A model generated the notes under the pieces. It did no database searches. It was given only the letters and a program-made list of their open reading frames with translations, and was not told the DNA's origin. A stretch of 64,000 nucleotides of DNA from Oscillospiraceae bacterium (GTDB taxonomy: Bacteria; Bacillota; Clostridia; Oscillospirales; Ruminococcaceae). Location: assembly GCA_021201235.1 (NCBI GenBank), contig JAJQFI010000003.1, positions 25,328 to 89,327 of the forward strand. Reading direction: 5' to 3'. Both the position numbers and the translations under genes were made by a program. Below, piece by piece: positions 43,547 to 52,214 of the stretch. Positions within the stretch are counted from its first letter, which is position 1. Each line of letters starts with the position of its first letter.

Positions 43547-44680
43547 ATGCTTAAAGTGATACTTTCCGGCGGAGGAACAGCGGGGCACGTCAACCCCGCC
43601 ATTGCCATTTATGAGATTATAAAGCAAAGGCACCCCGACGCCGAATTTCTGTATGTCGGCACTCCGAACGGAATCGAGAAGACCCTTGTCGAAAAAGAGG
43701 GCATCAGGTTTGTGTCTATGGAAGTAGCCGGCTTCCAACGAAAAATCAATCTCAACAACATAAAGAGAAACGCCGTTGCTACGAAGTATTTTATTGAATC
43801 GGGGCACAAGGCGAAGAAGATTATTGATGATTTCAAGCCCGACATTGTCATCGGCACCGGCGGCTATGCCTGCGAGCCGATTGTTCACAAGGCGGCGGCT
43901 ATGGGCATCAAGACCGTCATCCACGAGCAGAACGCCTTCCCGGGGGTTACCACCAAAATCCTTGCGAAGAAAGCCGACAGAGTCATGCTCACCGTCGAGC
44001 GGGCTAAGGAGTATATTAAAGACCAAGATAAATGCGTCGTTACGGGCTTGCCGGTTCGTCACGGCTTTGTGGACAGGCTCTCAAAAGTTGAGGCAAAGAA
44101 GGCTCTCGGGCTTCCCACTGATCAGCTCTGCATTCTTTCCACCGGCGGAAGCCTCGGTGCGGGAAGAATCAACGAGACGGTTTCCGACCTGATTGCGTGG
44201 TACTGCAAGAACGATATAAAAATCAGCCACATTCACTCCTACGGCAAGAACGGCAGGGGAAGCTTTGCGGCGTCCTTGCAGACAAACGGCGTAAACCTCA
44301 GCGAGCACCCGAATTTTATAGTTAAAGAATACATCGACAATATGTCCACCTGCATGGAGGCGGCGGACCTGATTATAAGCAGATGCGGAGCGGGAGCTCT
44401 GACGGAGATAGAAGCCGTAGGTTGCGGCTCAATCCTCGTCCCGTCCCCGATAGTTGCCGAGAACCACCAGTTCTATAACGGCAAAGTCCTTTCGGACGGC
44501 GGCGCCGCCATCATGTTCGAGCAGAAGGACTTGACAAGCGAGCTTCTTATCCAGACAGTCAGCGACCTCATAAATAACCCCGCAAAGCTCGAAGAGCTCT
44601 CCCAGAATGCGGCAAAACTTTATATAAAAGATACGCCGGACAGGGTGGGGAATGTTATTGAGGAAGTGCTCAACTCCTGA
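43547..44680 (+). CDS. murG: UDP-GlcNAc:lipid I GlcNAc transferase
   Basis: 377 residues. N-terminal SGGGTAGHVNPAIA, HEQNAFPG and STGGSLGA, and the UDP-sugar region SRCGAGALTEIEAVG. It converts lipid I to lipid II at the membrane. Confidence 0.97.
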   Translation: MLKVILSGGGTAGHVNPAIAIYEIIKQRHPDAEFLYVGTPNGIEKTLVEKEGIRFVSMEVAGFQRKINLNNIKRNAVATKYFIESGHKAKKIIDDFKPDIVIGTGGYACEPIVHKAAAMGIKTVIHEQNAFPGVTTKILAKKADRVMLTVERAKEYIKDQDKCVVTGLPVRHGFVDRLSKVEAKKALGLPTDQLCILSTGGSLGAGRINETVSDLIAWYCKNDIKISHIHSYGKNGRGSFAASLQTNGVNLSEHPNFIVKEYIDNMSTCMEAADLIISRCGAGALTEIEAVGCGSILVPSPIVAENHQFYNGKVLSDGGAAIMFEQKDLTSELLIQTVSDLINNPAKLEELSQNAAKLYIKDTPDRVGNVIEEVLNS

Positions 44681-44697
44681 TTTCTTCACCGAAATCC

Positions 44698-44751
44698 CCA
44701 TCTCAACATATTATGCTCTATAAGTCTATGACATAGGAGCGGTTGAGATGG
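44698..44751 (+). promoter_or_regulatory. inverted repeat covering the murA start codon
   Basis: CCATCTCAAC (44698-44707) and GTTGAGATGG (44742-44751) are perfectly complementary. The second arm contains the murA ATG (44748), and the SD AGGAG lies in the loop next to it. In mRNA this would hide the start codon. Confidence 0.65.
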
Positions 44752-46007
44752 AGAGTAGTAAGCTTTTGATTGAGGGCGGCAGGAGACTCACAGGCGAAAT
44801 TCAGATTCACGGGGCGAAGAATAGTGTTCTGCCGATATTGGCAGCGACACTGCTTTGCGGTGATGTGAGTTCTATACATAATAGTGCGTCTCTTTCCAAC
44901 GCCTTTGCCGCTATGCGGATTCTGCGCTCCCTCGGGTGCGACGTTACCCATGAGGGAAGTACCGTTACCGTCAATTCCGCAAATGCCGAGGGAGACATCG
45001 TCTCCGACGGGCTGATGCACGAGATGCGCTCGTCGATTGTGTTCCTGGGTGCTATTCTCGGGCGAGTCGGCAGATGCCGCCTTTCCTTCCCGGGAGGATG
45101 CGAGCTCGGTCCGAGACCTATTGATTTGCACCTTGAAGCCTTGCGCCGACTGGGCGTTAAGATAACCGAAGACCACGGGATTCTTGATTGCACCGCAGGG
45201 GCTCGACCCCAAAGTGCAGATATAACGCTATCGCTCCCGTCAGTAGGGGCGACTGAAAATATAATGCTCTATTCGGCATTGGGAACCGGCGAAACGGTTA
45301 TCCGGAATGCCGCACGCGAGCCGGAAATCTCCGATCTGGCAGGGTACTTAATAAAATGCGGAGCCGAAATCTCGGGGCAGGGGACCTCGACGCTCGTTAT
45401 AAACGGCGTCCCGGAGCTTCACGGATGCGAATATTCCGTCATGCCCGACAGAATCGAGGCGGCAACCTATATGGGAGCGGCGGCTATCACAAACGGTGAG
45501 CTGATGCTCAGGGGCGTGCGACCGTCGGATATGTACTCCTGCATGTCGGTCTTCTCGGAAATGGGTTGCGGGGTGTACCCGTATGACGATAAAATTTTTA
45601 TAAGCGCCAGAAAGCCCATCTCGGCTGTCCGCACCGTGCGGACGATGCCCTATCCCGGATTTCCGACCGATTGCCAGCCGATTGTGATGGCGGTTCTGGC
45701 GAAATCCCGGGGCACAAGCGTGATTGTCGAAAACATCTTTGAAAACCGCTTCATGGCGGCTCCGGAGCTCAGAAGAATGGACGCAAACATCAAAGCTGAA
45801 GGCAAGGTTGCGGTCGTCGAGGGAGTAAAGAAGCTCTACAGCGCACCGGTCAGAGCGTATGATTTGCGTGCGGGAGCGGCACTCGTGGTGGCGGCTCTCG
45901 GAGCGGAAGGGCAGACGCAGGTTTCAAATATTCACTATATAGACAGAGGCTATGAGAGCATCGAGACGGCGTTGTCGTCGGTCGGTGCGGATATACGAAG
46001 AATATAG
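44748..46007 (+). CDS. murA: UDP-GlcNAc enolpyruvyl transferase
   Basis: 419 residues. IHGAKNSVLPILAA at the N-terminus; the loop PGGCELGPRP holds the catalytic Cys118, the residue attacked by fosfomycin; C-terminal YIDRGYESIE. First committed step of peptidoglycan synthesis. It is within the division cluster, in place of murD/murC found in other bacteria. Confidence 0.97.
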   Translation: MESSKLLIEGGRRLTGEIQIHGAKNSVLPILAATLLCGDVSSIHNSASLSNAFAAMRILRSLGCDVTHEGSTVTVNSANAEGDIVSDGLMHEMRSSIVFLGAILGRVGRCRLSFPGGCELGPRPIDLHLEALRRLGVKITEDHGILDCTAGARPQSADITLSLPSVGATENIMLYSALGTGETVIRNAAREPEISDLAGYLIKCGAEISGQGTSTLVINGVPELHGCEYSVMPDRIEAATYMGAAAITNGELMLRGVRPSDMYSCMSVFSEMGCGVYPYDDKIFISARKPISAVRTVRTMPYPGFPTDCQPIVMAVLAKSRGTSVIVENIFENRFMAAPELRRMDANIKAEGKVAVVEGVKKLYSAPVRAYDLRAGAALVVAALGAEGQTQVSNIHYIDRGYESIETALSSVGADIRRI

Positions 46008-46039
46008 CAGATATAAATCTGCGAGAGGAGGACGGCAAA

Positions 46040-46924
46040 ATGCAGGACGTAGTAAAGACCAATCCGCAGGGACAGCGGCGCAGAAAGCGCAGACGCAGAG
46101 GCAACATGTCCCTTTATTATCTCATGCTGTTTGTCGCCACGATTATTATTCTCTATGTCCTATCGAGGACTGTTTTCTTCAAGGTTGAAAACTACGAAAT
46201 CTCCGGCAATTCGAGATATACTGAGTATGAGATTCTTTCGGCGGCGGGGCTTTCGGACAGCGAAAATCTCTATAATATCGACCTTTCGGCGACCGAGGCG
46301 AAGATTAAAAAGAAGCTTATCTATATTGACGACGTGACCGTTTCGCGTCAGCTCCCGGGCACAATCGTCATCGAGATTACTGAGGCGGAGGAGTTCGCCT
46401 GCTGTCAGTACGAGGGGAACCGCTATGCCGTCATAAGCCGCAACGGCAGACTCTTGCAGACCGAGCAGGCAGAGCCGGACGAGGAGCTTTTGCAGATTTA
46501 CGGGCTCGACCTGATTGATGTGTCCTTGGGCGACGAGTTCACCTCTTCGGACGAGAACAAGAAGTCGATTATCATGAATCTTCTTGATGTCATCGACGAT
46601 ATATGCCCCGGCAAGATTGACTATATCGACATCACCGACAGAACGGACATCACGATGAGCTACGACAATGGCAGAATCACGATTGACTTCGGAAGCTCGC
46701 TTGACTATGAGTACAAGATGCGGTACCTGATAACCATAATCGAGGCGAATCTTGATGCCGACGCAAGCGGCGAGCTCATCTATATCAGCTCCTCCTCGGG
46801 AGTGTCGTTTATCCCCGACGAAGGACTTGAGGAGCTCGAGCAGAGCAAGGATAAAATCGAGAATATGACAGATGCCGAAACCGAAGAAGCAGACACCTCG
46901 GAGGAAACCGTTGCGACCGAATAA
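46040..46924 (+). CDS. ftsQ: cell division protein FtsQ/DivIB
   Basis: 294 residues. Basic cytoplasmic tail (GQRRRKRRRRGN), one transmembrane segment (about 24-43), then a POTRA-type domain (VENYEISGNSRYTEYEILSA) and the FtsQ beta domain. The C-terminus is acidic. It links the division proteins to the septal synthase. Confidence 0.92.
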   Translation: MQDVVKTNPQGQRRRKRRRRGNMSLYYLMLFVATIIILYVLSRTVFFKVENYEISGNSRYTEYEILSAAGLSDSENLYNIDLSATEAKIKKKLIYIDDVTVSRQLPGTIVIEITEAEEFACCQYEGNRYAVISRNGRLLQTEQAEPDEELLQIYGLDLIDVSLGDEFTSSDENKKSIIMNLLDVIDDICPGKIDYIDITDRTDITMSYDNGRITIDFGSSLDYEYKMRYLITIIEANLDADASGELIYISSSSGVSFIPDEGLEELEQSKDKIENMTDAETEEADTSEETVATE

Positions 46925-46953
46925 AATTTTTTAAAATATGTCGAACAAACCTA

Positions 46954-46982
46954 TTGCCAAACCGAGATTTTCGTGTTACAAT
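46954..46982 (+). promoter_or_regulatory. promoter of ftsZ
   Basis: TTGCCA, 17-nt spacer, TACAAT, about 90 nt before the ftsZ start codon. It gives ftsZ expression independent of the long upstream operon. Confidence 0.8.
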
Positions 46983-47080
46983 AGTATAGAATAGTTGTAA
47001 GGGTGAAATTACGTCCCTGCAAGAATGAATATGTCCCTGAGCTCTCGGGATTAACTATAGACTTACTGGAGGAAGTAGAA

Positions 47081-48151
47081 ATGGGCTTTATCATGGAAAA
47101 TGAAGGTATTGACCTCGCAAAAATCAAAGTCGTAGGAGTCGGCGGTGGCGGCGGAAACGCTCTGAACTGCATTGTAGCGACGGGAATTCAGAATGTTGAG
47201 TACATTTCTATTAACACCGATGCTCAGGCGCTCAAGAATTCCAAGGCGACTTCGAAGATTCAAATCGGTCAGAAGCTGACCCACGGTCTGGGCGCAGGCG
47301 GAAAGCCTGAGGTTGGCGAGGCTGCCGCTCAGGAATCAAAGGACGAAATTCAGGACACCTTGAAGGGTGCCGATATGATATTCATCACTGCCGGTATGGG
47401 CGGCGGAACCGGAACGGGTGCCGCTCCCGTTGTTGCAGAAATTGCAAGGGACATGGGAATCCTCACTGTTGCGGTCGTCACCAAGCCTTTTGCCTTCGAG
47501 GGCAAGAGAAAGGCGGCTCAGGCTGACAGAGGCATCGACGCACTCGTCAAGAACGTTGACTCCCTCGTAGTTATCCCGAACCAGAAGCTTTTGACAGGCA
47601 GAGAGAATCTCACCATGCGCCAGTCGTTTGGCTTGGCGGATGATATCCTTAAGACCGCAGTTCTCAGCGTCACCGAGCTTATTCTCAGACACGGCGAAAT
47701 CAACGTCGACTTTGCGGACGTCAAGTCCATCATGAGTAATGCCGGCTATGCCCACATGGCTATCGGTCATGGCGAGGGCAAGGACAAGGTTGCGGACGCT
47801 GTTCAGCAGGTTATCGCAAGCCCGCTTCTTGAGACCTCTATCAAGGGCGCAAAGAGACTCCTCATCAACATCACCATGAGCGAGGACATCGGAACCGGCG
47901 ACATTGCCGAGCTCACCGACACCATCACCAAGGCGGCGGCAGAGGATGTCGACCTCATCTTCGGTGCCGACTTCAAGGAAGACCTTTCCGACACCATCGA
48001 TATCATCGTCATTGCTTCCGACTTCGACACCTACTCTGTTCCCGAAGAGGAGAGCGAGGAGGCTCCCGCCGAGGAAAGCGAAGAGCCGAAGGCTTCCACT
48101 GAAGACAACGGAACCATCTACGATGGCATCTGGAGAGAGCTGTTTAAGTAA
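47081..48151 (+). CDS. ftsZ: cell division GTPase FtsZ
   Basis: 356 residues from the ATG at 47081 (GGAGGAAGTAGAA); an upstream in-frame start lacks a ribosome binding site. [14 protein letters not shown], the tubulin signature [19 protein letters not shown]-type segment [15 protein letters not shown] and an acidic linker ending in IWRELFK, the probable conserved tail peptide. It forms the Z-ring. No ftsA lies beside it. Confidence 0.98.
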   Translation: MGFIMENEGIDLAKIKVVGVGGGGGNALNCIVATGIQNVEYISINTDAQALKNSKATSKIQIGQKLTHGLGAGGKPEVGEAAAQESKDEIQDTLKGADMIFITAGMGGGTGTGAAPVVAEIARDMGILTVAVVTKPFAFEGKRKAAQADRGIDALVKNVDSLVVIPNQKLLTGRENLTMRQSFGLADDILKTAVLSVTELILRHGEINVDFADVKSIMSNAGYAHMAIGHGEGKDKVADAVQQVIASPLLETSIKGAKRLLINITMSEDIGTGDIAELTDTITKAAAEDVDLIFGADFKEDLSDTIDIIVIASDFDTYSVPEEESEEAPAEESEEPKASTEDNGTIYDGIWRELFK

Positions 48152-48163
48152 TATTTGAAATAC

Positions 48164-48199
48164 TGCCCCGACGGCGAGGAATTGCTGCCGGGGATTTTT
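48164..48199 (+). terminator. terminator after ftsZ
   Basis: CCCCGACGGC/GCTGCCGGGG stem (two mismatches) followed by ATTTTT. Confidence 0.8.
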
Positions 48200-48231
48200 C
48201 ACGAAATTCTCACAAATATTGCGATTACTAC

Positions 48232-48260
48232 TTGACTTTTGCAATTTTAAATGTTATTAT
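48232..48260 (+). promoter_or_regulatory. promoter of the sigma factor gene
   Basis: TTGACT, 17-nt spacer, TATTAT. Confidence 0.8.
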
Positions 48261-48291
48261 ATTGAGTGAAATTAAGTGCGGGGTGGTTCGG

Positions 48292-48846
48292 TTGAAGCAA
48301 AACGAATATCAGGCTATGACCGAACGGGAGCTGTTTGAAGCCCTGAAGACGGACAAGCACGCTTATTCCGAGCTCGTTTCGAGGCACCTTGAAACGGTCG
48401 GACAGCTTGCCGGAATCTATGCCGGCAGTGCGACAAACGGCGCCGATTTCGACGACCTCTATTCCGAGGGACTGATGGGGCTTATGAACGCCGTCAGAAC
48501 CTATGACGAGTCGAAGGGTGCGAGCTTTGGGACCTATGCCCACACCTGCATCAACAACCGCATGATTAATTCCCTGCGCCGCTCCAACAGGATTCGGGGC
48601 AGTGAAGAACCGATTGAGGATCTTGAAGTGGCGGAGCTCAGTTCGCCCGAGAGCATCCTTCTTTCGAACGAGGGAATTTCGGAGGTCATGAAGCTCGCCG
48701 AAAGCAGGCTCAGTCCGCTTGAGCGGGACGTTCTTCGGTGCTATCTCGAGGGGAAATCGCACGTCGAGACGGCGGAGGAGCTTGGGATAAACGCAAAGGC
48801 GGTCGACAACGCTCTTCAGAGAGTCAGGCGGAAGTTCCGCAGTTGA
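48292..48846 (+). CDS. RNA polymerase sigma-70 family factor
   Basis: 184 residues from the TTG at 48292. Region 2 is FDDLYSEGLMGLMNAVRTYD and SFGTYAHTCINNRM; region 4 is LSPLERDVLRCYLEGKSHVE and INAKAVDNALQRVRRKF. Length and layout resemble SigH-like factors of the Clostridia, but I would not name it. Its promoter overlaps any earlier in-frame start, so translation must start at the TTG or the ATG eight codons later. Confidence 0.88.
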   Translation: MKQNEYQAMTERELFEALKTDKHAYSELVSRHLETVGQLAGIYAGSATNGADFDDLYSEGLMGLMNAVRTYDESKGASFGTYAHTCINNRMINSLRRSNRIRGSEEPIEDLEVAELSSPESILLSNEGISEVMKLAESRLSPLERDVLRCYLEGKSHVETAEELGINAKAVDNALQRVRRKFRS

Positions 48847-48994
48847 GGAAAGCCTCAACAATTTATTTTCGGTAGAAACCCTTTCCCGGGTTCTATAATA
48901 CACAAGCCATGTAGCTAATTCGCAAATATCGTTCAAAGCGCACTGATTGCAGGTTTAGTCCGCACGGCAAATACTAAAAAGTGAGGGAAATTAT

Positions 48995-49260
48995 ATGTAC
49001 GAAGACAAAACGTTGGTATGCCGTAATTGCGGAAAAAATTCGTTTTTACAGCCGGCGAGCAGGAATTCTATGCAGAGAAAGGCTTTGAGAACGAGCCCAA
49101 AATGTGCAAGGATTGCAGAAGAGCCAAGAAGGAAGAGGGCAAGCAGTATTACACCGCTGTTTGCGCATCTTGCGGCAAGGAAGCAAGAGTCCCCTTCAAG
49201 CCCCATGACGACCGCCCTGTATATTGCAGCGATTGCTTTGCAAAACAGAGAAAGAACTAA
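48995..49260 (+). pseudogene. zinc-ribbon protein, frameshifted at an A-run
   Basis: MYEDKTLVCRNCGK at the N-terminus (RBS GAGGG) continues, one frame back, as FVFTAGEQEFYAEKGFENEP, then CKDCRR, CASCGKEAR and a final CSDC pair. Joined, it is the small family of zinc-binding proteins with four CxxC pairs. The frames meet at GGAAAAAATTC. Either one base of the A-run is missing, or the ribosome shifts -1 on A AAA AAT, which is in the right zero frame. The untouched rest of the sequence argues against an old pseudogene. Confidence 0.75.
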
Positions 49261-49289
49261 AAAGACCGTGGCTTTAACCTGAGACTTTC

Positions 49290-49318
49290 ATCGGCGGATA
49301 TATTCCGCCGATTTTTCT
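49290..49318 (+). terminator. terminator after the zinc-ribbon gene
   Basis: ATCGGCGGA/TCCGCCGAT, nine perfect pairs, then TTTTTC. Confidence 0.9.
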
Positions 49319-49386
49319 TTTGGGGTTGAAATGTTCGATAGAATGGCGTATAATATTAAGAAAATACGTCTTTAGGAGGCTTATAT

Positions 49387-49617
49387 ATGGAAATCACAAA
49401 AGATACAATGATATATGACATCGTCGCTTATGACAGCGGGTGTGTCGATTTGTTTATGGAGATTGGCATGCACTGCTTCAGTTGCCCAGCGGCTCTTTTC
49501 GAGACGGTCGAGGAGGCTTGCTCGGTGCATGGCGTCGACGTCGACGACTTCCTCGAGGGGCTGAACGCCTATTTTGCGGAGCATTCCCCGGAAGCGGAAG
49601 AGAACAATGCTGAGTAA
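49387..49617 (+). CDS. DUF1858 domain protein
   Basis: 76 residues, ITKDTMIYDIVAYDSGCVDL, IGMHCFSCPAALFETVEEAC, VHGVDVDDFLEGLN. The two-Cys HCxxCP motif and HGID-like tail are typical of DUF1858, often tied to redox or metal metabolism in anaerobes. RBS TAGGAGG. Its last codons overlap trmK. Confidence 0.88.
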   Translation: MEITKDTMIYDIVAYDSGCVDLFMEIGMHCFSCPAALFETVEEACSVHGVDVDDFLEGLNAYFAEHSPEAEENNAE

Positions 49618-50287
49618 ACGGCTTCTTTGCTGTTCCGAAATGGTTCGGGGCGGAGTCCTTGCGGATATCGGCACCGACCACGCGTGGCTTCCGATTTATC
49701 TTGTCGAGAATGGAAAGTGCGAGCGTGCTTATGCCTGCGATATCGCCGAGGGTCCGCTTTCTTTTGCGAAGAAGAACATTGCAAGCGCCGGACTTGAGGA
49801 CAAGATTGCGACCGTTCTGTCGGACGGGCTCACTATGCTCTCGGATGAGAGCATTTCCGACATCGTCATCGCCGGAATGGGCGGTGAGATGATCCGGGAC
49901 ATCCTCGCGAACGGGCTTGAAAAGGCAAAATCGGCGAACCTGATACTCCAACCGAACACCCGGACGTGGGAGCTTGTGGATTGGTTATCGAGGAACGGCT
50001 TTGAAATTACGGAGCAGAAGGTCGTCGCCGACGGGAAGTTTGTCTATCCCGTCATAAACGCTCAGTACAACGGCAACGAGAAAATTCTCACTCAGGCGGA
50101 ATGTCTGATGGCGGGACTCGACCTCGGCGAAGAGATTTCTCGGGAATACCTGACGGCACAGGTGAAGCGGCTTCGTGGCGCCGCAAACGGAATGAAAAAG
50201 GCGTTGAATCCGGATGATGACGAGATGGCAGAGCTCGAACGGACAGCCGACGAAATAGAAAAGCTCTTGGGAGATGAAGCGAAATGA
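49610..50287 (+). CDS. trmK: tRNA m1A22 methyltransferase TrmK
   Basis: 225 residues from the ATG at 49610. SAM-binding LADIGTDHAWLPIYL, catalytic-region IAGMGGEMI and LQPNTRTWELVDWL match TrmK. Downstream gene is Nif3-like (overlap of 4 nt), the usual trmK partner in Firmicutes. Confidence 0.93.
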   Translation: MSKRLLCCSEMVRGGVLADIGTDHAWLPIYLVENGKCERAYACDIAEGPLSFAKKNIASAGLEDKIATVLSDGLTMLSDESISDIVIAGMGGEMIRDILANGLEKAKSANLILQPNTRTWELVDWLSRNGFEITEQKVVADGKFVYPVINAQYNGNEKILTQAECLMAGLDLGEEISREYLTAQVKRLRGAANGMKKALNPDDDEMAELERTADEIEKLLGDEAK

Positions 50288-51069
50288 CAACAGTCAGAGA
50301 TATTTATAACTACATCGATAGCTTTGCGCCGTATCGGACGCAGGACAGCTGGGACAACTCGGGATTACTGGTCGGGGACGGGGATGAGCCCGTCACGAAG
50401 GCTCTTTGCGCCCTCAATGCCTCGATTCCGGCGATACTTGAAGCCGAAAGACTCGGGTGCCAGCTGATTTTAACGCATCATCCCGTCATTTTCGAACCGC
50501 TAAAGAGCCTCGACTCGACGGTCCCCGCGGCATTACTGTTCAAAAAGGGCATCGCCTGCATCTCGTCGCACACGAACCTTGACAGCGCCGAGTACGGCAT
50601 CAGCGACATGATGGTCGACAAGCTCGGGCTCAAGAACTTGCATAAAATAGTCGATATAAACAGAAGCGACCCCGTCACCGGCAGAATTGTCGGCTACGGC
50701 GCAATCGGGGAGTGCGAGAGTGAATTAACTCCCGAAGAATTGGCGAAGCTCTGCAAAGAGAGCTTCAACTGCATCGCGATTAAGTACGTTGCGGGCAACA
50801 GGAATATAAAAACCGTCGGCATGATTTCGGGTGCCGGAGGCTCATACGTCACGAACGCATTCGAGATGGGTTGCGACGCCTATGTCTCGGGCGACGTGAA
50901 GCAACAGGATTTCATCGAAGCGGAGCGGCTCGGCATAACCCTCATAGATGCGGGGCACTTTGAGACGGAAACGATTGCGATGGAGTATTTCAAAGAGAAG
51001 CTTGGGGAGAAGTTCCCCGATATAGAATTTATAGTTTCAAAAGATAGTTTTCTTGCCAAGACGGTGTAA
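50284..51069 (+). CDS. Nif3-like dinuclear metal centre protein
   Basis: 261 residues. QDSWDNSGLLVGD, LILTHHPVIF, SSHTNLDSAEYG and DAGHFETE give the metal-binding pattern of the Nif3/YqfO family. The shorter form, without the inserted domain of YqfO. Exact function of the family is unresolved. Confidence 0.92.
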   Translation: MTTVRDIYNYIDSFAPYRTQDSWDNSGLLVGDGDEPVTKALCALNASIPAILEAERLGCQLILTHHPVIFEPLKSLDSTVPAALLFKKGIACISSHTNLDSAEYGISDMMVDKLGLKNLHKIVDINRSDPVTGRIVGYGAIGECESELTPEELAKLCKESFNCIAIKYVAGNRNIKTVGMISGAGGSYVTNAFEMGCDAYVSGDVKQQDFIEAERLGITLIDAGHFETETIAMEYFKEKLGEKFPDIEFIVSKDSFLAKTV

Positions 51070-51081
51070 TCGGAGGCTAAT

Positions 51082-52206
51082 ATGAAGAGATTTCTGCCTG
51101 TTGCAATCTGCATAGTTCTTGTTCTCAGCCTGTTCACGGCTTGCGGTAGCGGCGATATCGCCATCAATTATACCGACGAGATGCGGGACATTACTTCGAT
51201 GGAGCTTGTCTCGGAGATGGGGATTGGGTATAACCTCGGGAACTCGCTTGACGTCTGCAACGCGGACAGGGACGGCGACGGGGTGATTGACGAGAACTCA
51301 TCCGACGTCGACGAGACGCTCTGGGGCAATCCGGTTGTGACTGAAGAGCTTATCGAGTTTGTAAAAGAGTCGGGGTTCAATTCTATCAGGATTCCGATCA
51401 CCTGGCGCGACCACATCGACGAGGACTATAACATCGACGAAGAGTGGATGGACAGGGTTGTTGAGGTCGTCGACTATGCCTATGATCTGGGGCTTTATGT
51501 TATCATAAACGTCCACCACGACGGCGGCGGAGACCCGGAATTCGGGGCTTGGATTAGAAATGCCTCGACCGACTATGACGGAGTGCTCGAGAAGTACCTC
51601 GCCATATGGCAACAGATTTGCGACAGGTTCGAGGACTACGGCGACAGATTGATTTTTGAATCCATGAACGAGGTCGGCTTTGATGACCTCGACGAGTGGA
51701 AGGCTTATGAGACGCTTAACAGCCTGAATCAGGCGTTTGTCGATCTGGTTCGCTCGAGCGGCGGCAATAACCCGGAAAGACACCTTCTGATTGCGGGGTA
51801 CTGGACGGACATCGCCGAGACCTGCGACAGTCAATTTGAAATGCCCGACGACCCGATGGACAGGTGCATACTCTCGGTGCACTATTACACCCCGTGGCAG
51901 TTCTGCACGACGAATCAGCAGTATGAATGGGGCACGGACGATGAAATCGCCCTTATGGAGTCGAAAATCGAGCTTTTGAAGAGCTATTATGTTGACAAGG
52001 GCGTGCCGGTCATCATCGGCGAATACGGGACCTGCCTCGGAAACGACGAGGACTCGAGAGTGCTCTTCTGCAAGACGCTCGTTTCCCTATGTTCAGATGC
52101 CGGGATTCTGGCATACATCTGGGACGACGGGACGCTACTTGACAGAGAAAATCTTGAGTGGCAGAATGAAAGTATGATAAAAGCAATCAAAAAAGCAAGT
52201 AAGTAG
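51082..52206 (+). CDS. GH5-family cellulase-like lipoprotein
   Basis: 374 residues. Signal peptide with lipobox LFTACG (Cys21) anchors it outside. GH5 features: GIGYNLGNSLD, IRIPITWRDHI, INVHHDGG, acid/base Glu197 in SMNEVGF, nucleophile Glu314 in IIGEYG. An unusual acidic insertion with DRDGDGVIDEN (62-72) looks like a calcium-binding loop near the active-site entrance. It probably cuts beta-1,4-glucan or a related glycan at the cell surface. Confidence 0.93.
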   Translation: MKRFLPVAICIVLVLSLFTACGSGDIAINYTDEMRDITSMELVSEMGIGYNLGNSLDVCNADRDGDGVIDENSSDVDETLWGNPVVTEELIEFVKESGFNSIRIPITWRDHIDEDYNIDEEWMDRVVEVVDYAYDLGLYVIINVHHDGGGDPEFGAWIRNASTDYDGVLEKYLAIWQQICDRFEDYGDRLIFESMNEVGFDDLDEWKAYETLNSLNQAFVDLVRSSGGNNPERHLLIAGYWTDIAETCDSQFEMPDDPMDRCILSVHYYTPWQFCTTNQQYEWGTDDEIALMESKIELLKSYYVDKGVPVIIGEYGTCLGNDEDSRVLFCKTLVSLCSDAGILAYIWDDGTLLDRENLEWQNESMIKAIKKASK

Positions 52207-52214
52207 GAGAAAGA

